This document shows positions 22,440 to 34,668 of a stretch of 64,000 bases of DNA, in pieces; within the stretch, counting starts at the first letter, position 1; every line of letters starts with the position of its first letter. A program made the translations under genes and the position numbers. The stretch comes from Malachius bipustulatus (lineage: Eukaryota; Arthropoda; Insecta; Coleoptera; Melyridae), in contig OU342631.1 in assembly GCA_910589415.1 (NCBI GenBank), positions 14,880,001-14,944,000 of the forward strand, given 5' to 3'. The notes under the pieces are model-generated. The model was not told the origin of the DNA. It ran no database searches and saw nothing but the letters and a program-made list of their open reading frames with translations.

Positions 22440-23310
22440 ATAAATGTAGCTATAAAATAAATAAATAATGATTAAAACATAAAATATGAGAGATATTGTT
22501 AAAACCCTAAAAAACTGTTCAAAATATTAATAATATTCTTGAAGTACCTATGTACCTACATAAGCGCAATTTATTATAATTTAAACTTATCTTTAGTAAG
22601 TACGTTGATTTTTATAAAAATCTTACGTACGGAATGGAACTTTGAGATGTGCCATCAGTTGATTGAAAGGGGCAAAGTGTAATAAAAGTTGGGAGTATTT
22701 TTTTCTTTTCATAAAATATTTTATTTCAATTTCATTAAATTGTGCATTTAATATCTAATAAATAGTGTAATAGCAATTACAACCTGTTCAACCATTAATA
22801 AACATTTATCGGAAAATTCTGTATAAACATCAATTAATTAATTAATTGCTTCCATGTACTTTATAAAAACAATGAGTAATCCTTCATAGTCAACTAGTAA
22901 GATTTAGATTGTAAGCTTTCATGAAACCAGAAGTGACATCAATTATTATACATAGTTGACGTGACCTCTTTCAATAGCGCTTATCATCTTTTAACGGACG
23001 TAGGATATGACAGATAATTAACTGTTATCAATGTAATAAAATTACATGAAATAAGAATTAATTTCCATATTTATTTAGAAGATACATAATATTTCACGAG
23101 TGAGAGAATATCGAATAATGAGAAGAAAAATGAACTAATGAAACCTTGAAACAACACCTGTAATAATTATTATCATGTTTATAGCTATAGGCAACTTTAT
23201 AATATGTTATGGTGCGTTTACTCCGTAAGAAGTTGCCTACCTCGAACATTTCTACACTTCAAATGATTATTGATAAAATTAAAAAAAAATATAAAAATAA
23301 CAACTAATAA
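22440..23310. other. A+T-rich spacer
   Basis: No exon, transposon terminus or long inverted repeat is seen. A short (ATTA)n run lies at about 22830-22848. Confidence 0.5.
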
Positions 23311-23315
23311 CTCAC

Positions 23316-23418
23316 GTTTTGCAGTGACTGGCAAAAAAGAAACCTCCCATCTATCCTGCCGCGAAAACTTCGTCGGAGTCATGTCAACAGGCATACTGGT
23401 ATTAATAATGACACTCAT
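23316..23418 (-). CDS. first coding exon of an unidentified gene (34 codons, phase 1)
   Basis: On the minus strand an ATG at 23418 opens 34 codons plus one base and meets a consensus donor GTGAGT at 23315. The peptide starts MSVIINTSMPVDMTPTKFSR and ends WEVSFLPVTAK, mixed polar and hydrophobic, with no signal peptide. Upstream a TATA box and an initiator stand 29 bases apart, giving a 5' UTR of about 142 bases. Phase and strand agree with the first exons at 34669-34711 and 16359-16494, which suggests alternative promoters of one gene. The protein is not recognised. The frame stays open past the donor for a further 32 codons of low-complexity sequence that I take as intron. Confidence 0.55.
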
Positions 23419-23555
23419 GGTTTTAATTCAATTAAAAAATTTAAGAAATTTTTTTACAGTAATTAGATGCAATAACGGACACTACACCACAGCTACTTAA
23501 CAATACGGGAAATTTTATTACAAGAATTCTGATAAGTAAGGCTCGCTCCCAGAAG

Positions 23556-23589
23556 TGTCTGATGATATCGAACTGGATAATTTTTTATA
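23556..23589 (-). promoter_or_regulatory. TATA box and initiator of the 23.4-kb first exon
   Basis: On the minus strand TATAAAAAA begins at 23589, and an arthropod-type initiator ATCAGAC places its A at 23560. The 29-base spacing is close to optimal for a TATA/Inr core promoter. It faces the ATG at 23418. Confidence 0.5.
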
Positions 23590-23599
23590 CATTTTGAGA

Positions 23600-25330
23600 T
23601 AAATTATTTTTGTTTTCAGATAGGTTGGTCATAACTGGTAAGTAAATAATAATGAGTTTTATTTTTATTCAAACTAAGGGGACATATTTTAATGATTTTT
23701 TCTCACGAAATTTACAATAAGTAACAGCAGCTTGTTTTTATACGCCTTACACCGTTAAAATTGTAAATATAAATAATTACATCCGCACATGTATAATTTA
23801 TTATTTGTTTATATCAAGTGTTTTTATCAAGTTTAATTAATGAAAAGAAAACCAGAGAATACTAGGAAATTCATGGGTTTAAAAAAAATTTAGTAAACAG
23901 AAAAAATAAAAAAGCTTCAGACTTAAAGTTCATGCCAATTTCAAGAAAAAGCACACAAAGATTCGAAAGGGTTTAACATCTCTTCAGCTTCAGCTTTTGA
24001 CAGAAAAATTAATTTTAGTCTATGATGCATGTCATGCTATGAATGAAGTGGGCAATAAAAAATTAATTGAATTCTTATGCATATATTATACCTACCAAGT
24101 TGTCAGTTCTATAATATAATTATCCGATTTTTTGCGATTATCCAAACAGCAAATAACGGAAAGGTATTTTAAAATTTGAATTTTCCGATGCATGAAATAA
24201 AGTAATGGTAGATTAACTGGAAAACCTTTGTTTCAGAAAATAACATTTCGACTTAAAAAAAAACCTGGAAAAAAAGCCTGTCGAAAGAATTTCTATTAAA
24301 TCACAATTTGTTTGAACTAAAGCCAAATGCACGTATTCCCAAACGAATTTTTTCAAATAATTACGCAATCATGCAATAATTATGTAAGCATCTCATTCTA
24401 ATGCACATAAACTTAATAATATCTTCATGGGATTTATTTTATCATTTGCCAGATATTACCAGGACGTCAAGCTTTATTAAGGATACGGGACCCGTATCCT
24501 TAATAAATACTGATATAAAAACAATTGAAACTAGAGTTGGTCAAAATTTCTCCGGAAATCGGTTGGAATGAAAATTGGAAATTATTTTCGTACCTACACT
24601 CAAGTAAGTTCAACCAATGCTATGGAGCTGCAAGATAATTGCTGGATTCAGGAAAAATAATCAAATAATACTGTAAAACAGTTGACTGTTACAACGGTTT
24701 AGTTATTTATCATCATTTCGGTTTTATTTCCATTTATTACAAATTCAGGGCTATTATTTTGTTCTATTTCAACAACACCTGTTATTGGCAACTTTCGATA
24801 CACCATTCAGGTTTTTCCGTTTTTCTACTCTCTTAAAAGTTAATTGTTTAGGATTTTTATACAATAATTTATATCTGTTTGTGAATGGCCATCTCCCAAT
24901 TCCGTCAATACCTTTCTTTGACGTTCGCAGATTTTAGGGAACTGAAAATCAAATTTCCTTTTTGAACCAGCGTTTATATAGCTTCGTCATAATGTTACTG
25001 AAACTATTTTTATAAATTTTATTACATTATATCTTCCATCTCCCCATCTCATATTGGTAAGTATGAATAATAATACCTTTTTGACCATTGACCATGTGAA
25101 ATACTGTATGTTTCTGTTAGTTAAATGAAACAATTGCCCAATAAATTATTTTACTCGGGTCTGCACGAGGCTTCACGTATTTATTTTAATTATTATGTCA
25201 AGTTGAACTTTAAAATACCCGTGCAGAAACCGATTTGCTGCTGTTCCTTTTTTATGAACATGCAGTCGACTGAGCCGTGATTTTATTATAGCCAGTCCCT
25301 GGGAGCTGATTTGTCTTTTTTCCTGAAAGC
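23600..25330. other. A+T-rich stretch, one faint coding remnant
   Basis: No supported gene is present. On the minus strand 24703-24808 holds a 34-codon frame (VYRKLPITGVVEIEQ... to a stop) with protein-like composition but no splice signals; it may be a retroelement remnant. An 11-bp inverted repeat around 24480-24505 (GGATACGGGACCCGTATCC) is a perfect short palindrome. Confidence 0.35.
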
Positions 25331-25337
25331 GGATTCG

Positions 25338-25987
25338 CCGAGTGTGAAATTTCTTTCCCGCACGTGCTACACGCAGTACTTTTCCTATGACCACAATTTA
25401 ACAGATTAATTATTTAACAAATTTAACACATCAATTATTTTTTCATACTACCTAGGTAGGTATTATTTTCAATTCTATCAATGACTTTTTAATATTACTA
25501 TTATATACTGTTAAATCATTGAATTCTACCGACAATATTATTATTATTTATTATTAGACTCCGTATCTAAACTAAAAATAAAGAGACGTGGAGCGTGGAG
25601 ACGTGGTAGATATGCAACTTCAACACATAGCAGTCGACTATGCGTCGTATATTGAAGTTAGAGGTGTGCGAGTTTTCACGTTCGTAAATTTGATTTGAAC
25701 GCTACCAATGCTGTTATTATCGATCAACTCGTAAATTTTAATAATTACTGCCACAAGAGAAATAATAAGTAGGTATATTATATTTTATAGTCTTGTCGGG
25801 TTCTATGTTATCCCATTTGTGTTTATTTTATTACCTTGAAGCTTTAAATGAATAGTTATTCCATTAACAATAAGTAACAGTTGAGTTCTCAGTTACCGCC
25901 CATCACTATTGTTTACATTAAAACTGCTAGTTTGCGCACAAAAAACGATGCGCAAAGTAGTGTTTTGTATAGTGGTCGTAGGAAAAT
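25338..25987 (-). mobile_element. recombinase-element relic, coding part deleted
   Basis: Read on the minus strand, this segment matches 62430-63394, including CCGCCCATCACTATTG, the AACCCGACAAGAC/GTCTTGTCGGG block and the AGAAATTTCACACTCG end. Relative to that copy it lacks 207 bp holding the ATG and nearly all of the recombinase fragment. The joint lies at about 25431-25448, where a GAAAAAAT word marks both deletion edges in the longer copy. A 73-codon frame at 25173-25394 overlaps its end; its origin is unknown. Confidence 0.75.
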
Positions 25988-26599
25988 ATATTTATTTATC
26001 AACTATAAAAAATAGCATTTATTAGATAAGAATCACAAAAGTATTCCTCCCGATATTCTGATTTATATAGATACTTATAGCAGACTATTATACAAAAAAC
26101 CTTCTTGCGCATCAATCGCAGAAATAGTGTATTTTTATGCGATTCAATTATGAAAATTTTTGCCGCTTTTTAAATTGGCTTTCTGAATTTTTCCATAGTC
26201 AGGTCGAATTTGCGTAGAGGTTTACTGATGTGAAAATTCATTTCATTTCGTTTGAAAGCATGCCATAAAATAGATTTTTACACATAATAAACCAAAAAAA
26301 AAATTTACAAAATTGAACAATTTCGTCTCTTGTCCTATATACCCGCCACTGACTAACTTTAAAAAGTTATAGGTGAGTTCTGAAAACCGAACATTTGAAA
26401 TTTTAGAGAAATAAACTACTCTGAAAATTTCAGGTAAATTCTCTCAAAAATGTGCTCATAATCAGTTAAAGAAATTTAGCCATTTTTACCATTTTCTTAC
26501 CCACGCCACTAGCTTATTATTAAAAATAATTAAAATTTTAATGCATTAATTCAAATTTCAAATCATTTTAATCCAATCTTGTTAATATAGGTGTGTAGG

Positions 26600-26730
26600 A
26601 GTTTTTATTTTCTGCAATTATTGGGGTTGGTAGGAGCAGGCATATCTGCATGGGTGGTCCCGCCCGAGCCGAGCGCGATGAAAACGGTGCGCTGGTGCTG
26701 GTGGGTACACGACGCATCGCTGATGGGCTT
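26600..26730. other. G+C-rich patch inside copy A
   Basis: About 110 bp with GGTCCCGCCCGAGCCGAGCG and GCGCTGGTGCTGGTGGG stand out sharply from the surrounding A+T-rich repeat. The patch is absent from the inverted copy at 54.6-56.3 kb. A 94-codon frame crosses it (26591-26875) without an obvious domain. It is probably a fragment of another insertion. Confidence 0.4.
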
Positions 26731-27660
26731 TTCCTCATTTTTATATTATTCTAATAATGAACATTCAATCGTTAAGTTATTAGACAAGCCTTTAGTTGCC
26801 ATTTTCATTATTTTGTTCGGCGAAAACCATGCCACATGGACCGGATTTTTCGAAACTTTTAAGGACACCCTGTAGAAGTAACGCGACTTTTGAAAATTTT
26901 TTTCAAAGAAAATTTAACGTCATCCCAAATTTTCACAAGAGTAAAAAATTTCTTTCACTAATCTTGAAAGATGAAGCTACTAGAACGTTTTTAAAATTTT
27001 AGAGAAATTAACATCATGTAAAATAAATTCGAATATCTCCGCCATTTCTTTTATTTGATCCTTGAAATTTTTGAAGAATAAAGAGTATTAGTATAGTTGT
27101 CTGCTGTAAAAAATTTAGTTCAATTCCTTCAAAAATGTGCTCAAAAACGGTTATAGAAATTTAGCCATTTTTACCCTTTTCCTACCCACGCCACTGGCTT
27201 ATTAATAGAAATAATGCAAATTTTATTGCATTAACTCAAATTTCAAATAATTTTCTTCCAATCCTGTTAATTTTATTTCAAAGTTATTTTACCATCTTGC
27301 TCATATAGGGGTTCAAAAAATAGTAAATTTTCCGAAAATTCAAATGGTCGCCATTTTGAAACGCCTCGGCCGATTTTGCTCAAGTGCAATACCAGACCAC
27401 TCCTTGTGAACATCTTACTCTCACAAAAATTTCAGCTCCCTAGATTGAAAACTGCGGCCAGAAACCGTGCCTCAAGGACCGGATTTGTGGAACTTTGAAA
27501 GGACACCCTGTAGAAGTAACGTGACTTTTGGAAATTTTTTCAACGAAAATCTAAAGTCATTCCAACGCTTTACAAGAATCCAAAATTTCGTTCACTAATC
27601 TTGAAAGATAAAGCTACAGGAGCGTTTTTAAAATCGAAAAATCGTGATTTTGGAGAAATA

Positions 27661-27673
27661 AATATATATATAA

Positions 27674-27709
<36 letters not shown>

Positions 27710-27712
27710 CGT
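27661..27712. repeat. (TA)n microsatellite within copy A
   Basis: A run of TA dinucleotides with AAATA interruptions of about 50 bp. The same position in the inverted copy (54756-54795) holds a purer TA run, so the microsatellite is carried by the element. It makes artefactual Tyr-Ile reading frames. Confidence 0.85.
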
Positions 27713-27849
27713 GGGCAGGTGAATTTTGGAAAACCACTTTTTCGTGATCTGGGGGTCAGGATCGGTGGACATTTGGTGAGTTTGGGTGATTTTCGAAAAG
27801 TGATGTCGTCCTCAATAGTGTATTTTTTTGTTAAAAAATACACTAAAAT

Positions 27850-29330
27850 ATTATTTTTTTACAGGTCGCATTAGTAACTCGACTTACAGCCCAGTGAATG
27901 CACGACTGTCCACTTTGTGTAGACCACGGGCGGAAAAATCCTATTTAGAGATAACTCCGCACTCATTGAATTAGTCTTTATTTCCAGACTTAAACACAAT
28001 GTACTATTTTTATTATCAAAATCCTCTCTTATCAATATAACAAGAAAACAATATTTCTTTAAATTGCTCATAAACTGCTTAAAAAAATTAATACTAACCC
28101 AATTCAGGTGTCAAGATCTTGATAAAGGGAGTAACAGATTCGCAGAAAACCAAGTAGAAGTTATTCTAATAAGATTGAGGTTGCTTTTTCACTGATAAGT
28201 GATCCATAAGTACTGAAATTTATTTCGATAAACAAAACCCTTAAATAAGTTTGACGTACAATATTTTTTGATTGGTATTTTGATTGATTGGAAATTTTCA
28301 TCGCCTAGAAAAAAATTGCTGCATTGTGGAGGAGTAAAAATGCACTTGCATTTATTTAATTGGAGGAGCAGACTATTATTGTATTCTAAATATAAATCCA
28401 TAATATGATATTACATTTAGATTTCAAGTATTTTATTTTTGATTTATAAAGTAGCACTTCAAAAATATTAATTACTTACTGTAAATTGCAATTCACTCAT
28501 CAATCAATATTGCTTTAATATTTGCTATAGGATCAGAGATTGTAACAATAAATTAACAGTAATATCACGTTCATTGTCTGCAAATTAATGTTACATAAAC
28601 TTTGATATAAATATGTTATATATAATGTGCTACGTGATAATAGGGATTATATATTTCAATGTCAAGGATGCATGTATAATATTAGTTTAAATATATACAT
28701 AATAATGAGTTCGTTAACCAGCGGCAATGAAATCTATATGTTAGATTATTATGGGATGGGTTTCTTGAATCTTATTCGGCGCGGACGTCCAAAATCAAAA
28801 TAAAATAAAAATGTTATAAAAGCATTTTTTCAGCTCTCTTTAAACTGATATATGTAGGCGTTAATCAAAACTGGCTTGAACTGTAATTATAATTGATTTA
28901 GGGCTCTTTTCCTGTGGTCCATGGAGATTAGCTCTGTTTGGTTCGATAAATTAGGAAAATCCTTAATAATCAATGACAGCTTTCTGCATCGCTGCAATTG
29001 CTTAGGTACTTACTACTCATTTACAATTTATTATTGTTAGCTTCGAATTGACTAAACATATACGGTAAGAAAGTTATTGTAATTTGAAATAACGATGAGG
29101 TACATTTTATTGTCATTTTAGTTTTCAATTGTTTTAAGTTATAAGAAAGAAGTCATAAGAAAAGTTTTAAGAAATAAGTTTTAAGCACAGGTGCCTGAAA
29201 GTAACATTGTTTGGACCTACAAAAGGTCTCTCACTTCAATCTAACTACAATCTAACATTGTTTTACTCACTTGGGCCTAATAAAAGAGACATTAATAACA
29301 ACTTAAAACATATTTTCATGAATCTTCATG
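27850..29330. other. A+T-rich spacer
   Basis: I see no supported gene or repeat ends. Short open frames at 27871-28071 and 28189-28401 (minus) have no start context or splice signals that raise them above chance. Confidence 0.5.
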
Positions 29331-29337
29331 AAGCCTG

Positions 29338-29600
29338 TCAATTTGACAATATAAAAAACCAACCTCTATAGAGTTCATAAATTTCTTGACGTTTTAACAA
29401 AAAATCTTGTGTCACACACGATGCAAAAGCAGTGTTTACGCACTTGACGATTGTCAAACCCTTCAGCATGGTTTGACAATTTTGCTCCGTGCGGAAAGCA
29501 CTCCACTTTTGCAACATATCACAAAAAATAGCTATTGTACTATAAATTTCAATAATACATTGCAATAAATAAAGGCGATTTGCATAAGAACCGATACAGA
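29338..29600 (-). pseudogene. possible decayed transposon coding piece
   Basis: A minus-strand frame is open through 29338-29673, but its first 24 codons fall in the foldback element that begins at 29601. The remaining part (includes MLQKWSAFRTEQNCQ and VKCVNTAFASCV) looks more like protein than like repeat. It ends in a stop at 29338. It might be a remnant of a transposase disrupted by the foldback insertion. I do not recognise a family. Confidence 0.2.
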
Positions 29601-30441
29601 GCAGGGGGGCGTAGGGGATCCCAAAATCTGGTGACTTAACGAAACTTATCTCTATACTAATAATAAGTTGCACCCTGAAAAAGTTATAGGCCTTGAAATA
29701 GGGGTTTCAAATTTCGAATAAAATCTTTATCTCAGTTATATTTGAAGTTAAACAAATCAAATTTGATAAACTTTGTGTGTGTACCAAGAGCATTCATCGA
29801 CAGTAAGTAGAGTTAAATTGTAGTATTTTAAAGGGTTGATAAAAGGTGATTCACCATCGAAATGCTATACATAATTTTTTAATCCGTTGGACGATTTGAG
29901 AACTTATCTTTATTTAAATTAACTTTCTCATTTTCGACAAAAATCCGAAAAACTAAGAAAATATTGTACTTTATTTGTACCTAATCTAATCATCTAAAGT
30001 TCAAAAGTTTTTTTTTATTCTCAAACTTTTTTTTCTTGTTTTTTTTTCAAAACTCTTTGTCATTTTTCTCTTTATTCCTGATCGTCAACTTTGACATTCA
30101 ATTTAAAACCCAATTTGAAATTTTCGATGATTTTAAATAACAAAATTACGATACTTTTAGGTCTATATAGTTTTCGGATTTTTATTGAAAACGATAATTT
30201 TTTTTAATAATAAGAAAAATAGAAGTTTGAGAATTAAAATCCCCATAAAATAAAGTAACTTTTTTTTCAAATTATGTAGCATTTTAAGAGTGAATCATCC
30301 CTTATCAACCCTTTATTGATTTTTTTCGAAATTGGAAACTCCACTTTCAAGGCCTATTATAACTTCTCAGGACTGCAACTGATCGTATAGAGATAAGTTG
30401 AGTTAAATCAACATATTTTGTGGTCCCGTACACGCCCCTGC
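29601..30441. mobile_element. 841-bp foldback element
   Basis: The left end GCAGGGGGGCGTAGGGGATC and right end GTCCCGTACACGCCCCTGC are inverted partners. Inside, AACTTATCTCTATAC pairs with GTATAGAGATAAGTT, and GGCCTTGAAATAGGGG pairs with CTTTCAAGGCC. The arms extend about 350 bp. Its termini differ from the TACAGGGTGT group. The minus-strand frame 30347-30634 is spurious. Confidence 0.75.
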
Positions 30442-30639
30442 GCTTTCCTTTTGGAAAATTACACTTATTCCTATCCTCCGAAATTGTATGCGGGAAGAGG
30501 GATGATTTTGCCCCAAATGATGATGTATTCAAGGAACCCCCACAACTTATATTGAAATTTTTTTTCAGATAAAGCTGCTGCTTTGATATTATAATCGACC
30601 GGAAAAATCTAACTGGATCACAGGGTATATCCAAGAAAA

Positions 30640-30900
30640 ACTAACAATTAAATGACTTAAGCTGACAGGATTAGACACACCTAATTGAGAGCGGCAGCGA
30701 ATAGAGAGGACTTTGTTTACAACCTTCAGTCATGAAGAGGGCATCTGAAGAAGAAGCTGAAATAAATCGTAAAACATTGAAGTAATATACTCATGATAAC
30801 ATATTATTCAATTCAACATGTCTCTGATCCTGAAAATTATCTTCAGAACTGAAAGTAAAGAAACCTGAAAATGGTGTCGAATCTTGATTTTTTTTTATAA
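30640..30900 (+). other. possible short first exon or transposon 5' piece
   Basis: An ATG at about 30732 opens 17 codons (MKRASEEEAEINRKTLK) to a TAA. The stretch AAGAGGGCATCTGAAGAAGAAGCTG and its upstream TTTGTTTACA resemble 36535-36590 (GAAGGCATCTGTAGAAGAGCT), so the two may be 5' pieces of the same mobile family. It is too short to call a gene. Confidence 0.2.
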
Positions 30901-31004
30901 AATTAATAATTAAATATAATCTAGTTTTGGGAGTCCGTCTCTCTTACTCTTCTTGTTTATTTATATATGTTTTTTACGGGTAATGATCTCAACTTTTTTT
31001 TAGA

Positions 31005-31745
31005 AAAAAAAAATGGTACGCCACTGAGATTTTTTATAGCAAACTGTTATTATTTTTTCGTGCAGAATCACCCCCTGAAATTTGTCGCAACCCTGTTTAT
31101 ACAGGGTTTTAGTAAAAAGAAGAAAAAAATAATGATAGTTTGCTATGTCTGCAAACTGCATATTATTGCTAATAATATAATGCAATAATATTAAACCAGA
31201 ACAATAACAGATAATGACACTAATAAAATTTTAAATAGGCGCGAAACTACAACAAATGTTGAAAATGACCTTCAGACGTTTTATTTTTATTTTTATGTTT
31301 TATGTTTTTTTTTGCATACAAAATGGCTCCACATACGAAAAAAAGACAAGAGAGATTTTTTATCACAAATTGAACGAGAAATAAAAAAAAGATTTTTAAT
31401 TCAAAAAATCTCAATGGCGTACCATTTTTTTCTTAAAAAAAAATTATATCATTATACCTGTATGCGCGTTACTGTTGAACATAAAATTCTTAATTCCATG
31501 AAAAAAAAAATGCGCAATCACTTCCTCTTGAAACCCACTAAATTTCATTTGCATATTATCTCGACCGGTTTCAGAGCAAATAAATAAATCGTAAATTTTT
31601 AAGTGAACCTGCTATGACACCCTGTATCTGGAAAACGAAGCATTTGCGCACATACTTGTATATATCAAACTGTCATTATTTTTTCATGTAGAATCACCCC
31701 CTGAAGTTTGTCGCACTTATTTACCATACCAACACCTTGTATAGA
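31005..31745. repeat. composite of repeat fragments with direct and inverted copies
   Basis: AATGGTACGCCACTGAGATTTTTTATA at 31012 is inverted at about 31397-31432. The block with AGAATCACCCCCTGAAATTTG at 31063 recurs directly at 31690. GACACCCTGTATCTGGAAAAC at 31617 matches 5290. This is a patchwork of truncated foldback elements. Open frames on both strands here are artefacts. Confidence 0.55.
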
Positions 31746-33110
31746 AGCTGCATGGTTACTAATTATTATTGAGTGATTTCCAATCAGTAATTTTTCATGT
31801 TATTCAAGAGCCACCTCACTTCTAATCTCCAGGTTTTCTTACGACATTCAATTTGCATTTCTGAACTCTGGCTAAGCGTTTTCGTAAAACAATTATACGT
31901 AAGCTCCTGTGGAGTTTTAAGATTGCGATCAATATGAATTGTCGAAAATTAAAGAGGAAAAACTTTAACATCCGCTTAGGGACAAAAAATTTTCAATCAA
32001 AACGTCACCCTCTCTAATCTAAAGTGAAAAAAAAGTATAGCAACCTTAAAAATTAAACCGAACAAACATGTTTCTAATGACATGCCGGTAATTTGTCAAG
32101 TAAACAATCACAGCTGGGCCATCTGTTATTGCCCATTATCTTGTAATTAACACTAAGGGGATCTCCTAGTGAATAGCTATGCTCATATTATTAGGAATGA
32201 CTAAATCAATAGAATCAAAACGTATTATTTTATAAACATTATATTTGATTATTATTATTATATCATTTATGTAAGTAGTTTATTTAATTGTAAAAGACGG
32301 CTTTAATTGTGTAAATTAGGTAAAATCTTTCAATTTAGTGTAACTAACGTTTCACTCGTATATTACTCTAGTTTTATTATAACTGTTAATAATTATTAGT
32401 TCCGATTATATAGGCGGCTTTGTCATCTTTAGGGCCAAAATTGTATAAGATTTTATATCGTCCGTCTGATTTAATGAACAATAATTACCGAGGCGATTAA
32501 TGCGAAAATTAATTTTTTAGTCATCACCAATTATTTCTGCGGTTTAGTATTTTTTTAGTCTATCTAGCCCATCGTAATGGACACCATGATGTGAAGCATG
32601 TCCTCCGTAAATCAATCCTTATGTAGAAGGAAAAAAATAGAAATTGGAAAATAATATAAAAAGAGAAAAAAATGTAAAAAAGTTAAAAAAAGAAGAAATA
32701 ATAAGAGAAGATAAAAATAGAAAAAAAAGTAATTACACAGGAAAAAGTTAAAAAAAGAATCCTAAAATGAGTAAAAACATATATTGACTTAGTGTACAAG
32801 ATTTGTAACTCGAATTTAGGTGAGGCTCTATTTAGCGGGCATTTTATAATAATGCTAAACCCACGGCTACATTTATTTCCTCATTCTCGAGTTTTTTTTA
32901 TTTCATCTGTTTTTTTTTAATTGGACTTATTTATCTGTTTTTTTATTGGGCTGATACCATTTCCATGATTAAATGACCCAAGTGGTCGAGACCAAAAAAA
33001 GTTTTTTCGTGAAAGTGTGAAAATAAGAAAAAATTGAAACAAATTCAAAATATGTTTGCTCTGAATATTTTGTAATAAATTATTGTTAGAGTTTATTAAA
33101 TTATACAGGG
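31745..33110. other. A+T-rich spacer with a purine tract
   Basis: No gene is seen. The segment 32625-32760 is a purine-rich low-complexity run (repeated GAAAAAA/AAGAAG). The rest shows no paired repeat ends. Confidence 0.5.
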
Positions 33111-33113
33111 TGT

Positions 33114-34334
33114 TTCCTAATGGTACAACCAAAATCTAGCGTCATATATAAAATCGTATTTTAAACATAAAAGAGAGAAACTTTTTTCAAGATCCAGGCA
33201 TTATCGTTTAGGAAATATTTCCAAAAATATAAAACTAAAAGACTGCTATGGAAATGTGTATTTTTAGTAACTCGACAGCCAAAATCGAGAGTCCCATAAT
33301 ATGTGGGCAATCTCCCGGATTTGGGTAAATTTCGTAAAAATAAATGAAAAAATAGCTATAAAATTAATTCCTCAGAGACACCCCTACAAAGATATTAGCT
33401 GTTGAAGTTGAGGGTTGAAAATCAATTTTTTGCAATACCTAACTTTTTTATTTCTTGACCGATTTTGATAATTTTTGGTTTTATTTTGTATTAATTTGGA
33501 CTGTTTAGAATAGTGTTTCATAATCTTTTGTAGCACATACATAGACCTCGGGATGGCATAAACCCCTCATTCACTTGAAAGAAAACAATAAAAATAATAA
33601 TTTTACAGTTTTTTAAGGTTAATTTTCTTGTTATTTGATATTTTTGACATAAAAAATGTATTCTTATTTATTTCGATAGAGCGACCCGTTATAACGGGTT
33701 GCGTAATTTTCTGCGTATTCAGCGTTTGTGTAACTCATTTTAAAATCAGTTAGAACTGAATCTGCATGAAATGAAATCTTTGACACTATTTGACGTGTAT
33801 TTAATTAAGTAATTGTTTTGTTTCCTGCTCAATTTACTGTCAAAGGTCAGCCATCTTGTTAAAATTTACTTGAAATTTAGAAAGTTCCTGCGACGCATCA
33901 CCTATTAGAAGGACGTTTATCTCGATAACGGGTCGCTCTATCGAAATAAATAAAAATACATTTTTTATGTCAAAAATATCAAATAACAAGAAAATTAACC
34001 TTAAAAAACTGTAAAATTATTATTTTTATTGTTTTCTTTCAAGTGAATGAGGGGGTTATGCCATCCCGAGGTCTATGTATGTGCTACCAAAGATTATGAA
34101 ACACTATACTAAACAGTCCAAAATAATACAAAATTAAACCAAAAATTATCAAAATCGGTCAAGAAATAAAAAAGTTATTGCAAAAAATTGATTTTCAAAC
34201 CTCAACTTCAACAGCTAGGTACTATCTTTGTAGGGGTGTCTCTGAGGAATTAATTTTATGGCTATTTTTTCATTTATTTTTACGGAATTTACCCAAATCC
34301 GGGAGATTGCCCACATATTATGGGACAGCCTGTA
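33114..34334. mobile_element. foldback element with chimeric left end
   Basis: Arms of about 400 bp pair: 33291-33705 (GTCCCATAATATGTGGGC ... GAGCGACCCGTTA) against 33925-34326 (AACGGGTCGCTCTATCG ... CCACATATTATGGGAC). The loop is about 220 bp. The right terminus is GGGACAGCCTGTA at 34334. On the left, the matching terminus is replaced by 33114-33290, which starts TACAGGGTGTTTCCTAATGG and resembles another family (a TTTAGGAAATATTTCC word is shared with the 13.1-kb element). It is non-coding. Confidence 0.8.
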
Positions 34335-34668
34335 TACGCAAAATTAAATGGAAGCAGCGCATAGCATTATACTTAGACCAGGGTTATTGAACAGCTTGAC
34401 TGCTAAACCAATATTGTCTCACCTGGTAGCTAGAAATGATTTACGCTAATCTTTACTTTCCTTAATCATAAATTATATTATAATAAGTAGAGATTTGTGT
34501 ATAAGTACTTATAACAATAATTATCTTGTCCGATATATAAAAACTCTTCCAAGTCTAGTAACTTTATATCTGAATCATGATCATGCAAGTAATGGATATA
34601 TTTCCAACAAAAAGAAATTATATACATTATGAATAAATATAATTTTTTATATTATAGGTAAAACTTAC

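Larger units (their letters stand above)
26090..27846 (+). mobile_element. copy A of a 1.7-kb dispersed element
   Basis: The segment recurs inverted at 54617-56280 and, in the same orientation, more diverged at 57470-58940. Landmarks are CTTCTTGCGCATCAATCGCAG at the left and GTGAATTTTGGAAAACC ... CGGTGGACATTT ... ATTTTTTTGTTAAAAAATAC at the right. Internally a unit of about 640 bp is tandemly duplicated (roughly 26420-27000 and 27100-27640; both contain GGACACCCTGTAGAAGTAACG). It carries a TA-rich microsatellite. No transposase is seen, and the open frames inside are accidental. Confidence 0.8.

Noticed and set aside
26796..27002. 68-codon frame and similar frames at 58165-58461
   Set aside because: They fall in the repeated unit of the 1.7-kb element, and the copies do not conserve the frame.
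27628..27843. Frame with Tyr-Ile repeats, and its twin at 54573-54885
   Set aside because: The repeats are a TA microsatellite read as codons inside two copies of a transposon.
28440..28500. MSELQFT followed by GTAAGT on the minus strand as a further first exon
   Set aside because: It has seven codons only, no promoter signal and a different phase from the other minus-strand exons; chance is the better explanation.
33114..34334. Regular inverted repeats that might suggest a CRISPR array
   Set aside because: There are no regularly spaced direct repeats with unique spacers, and the genome is eukaryotic.
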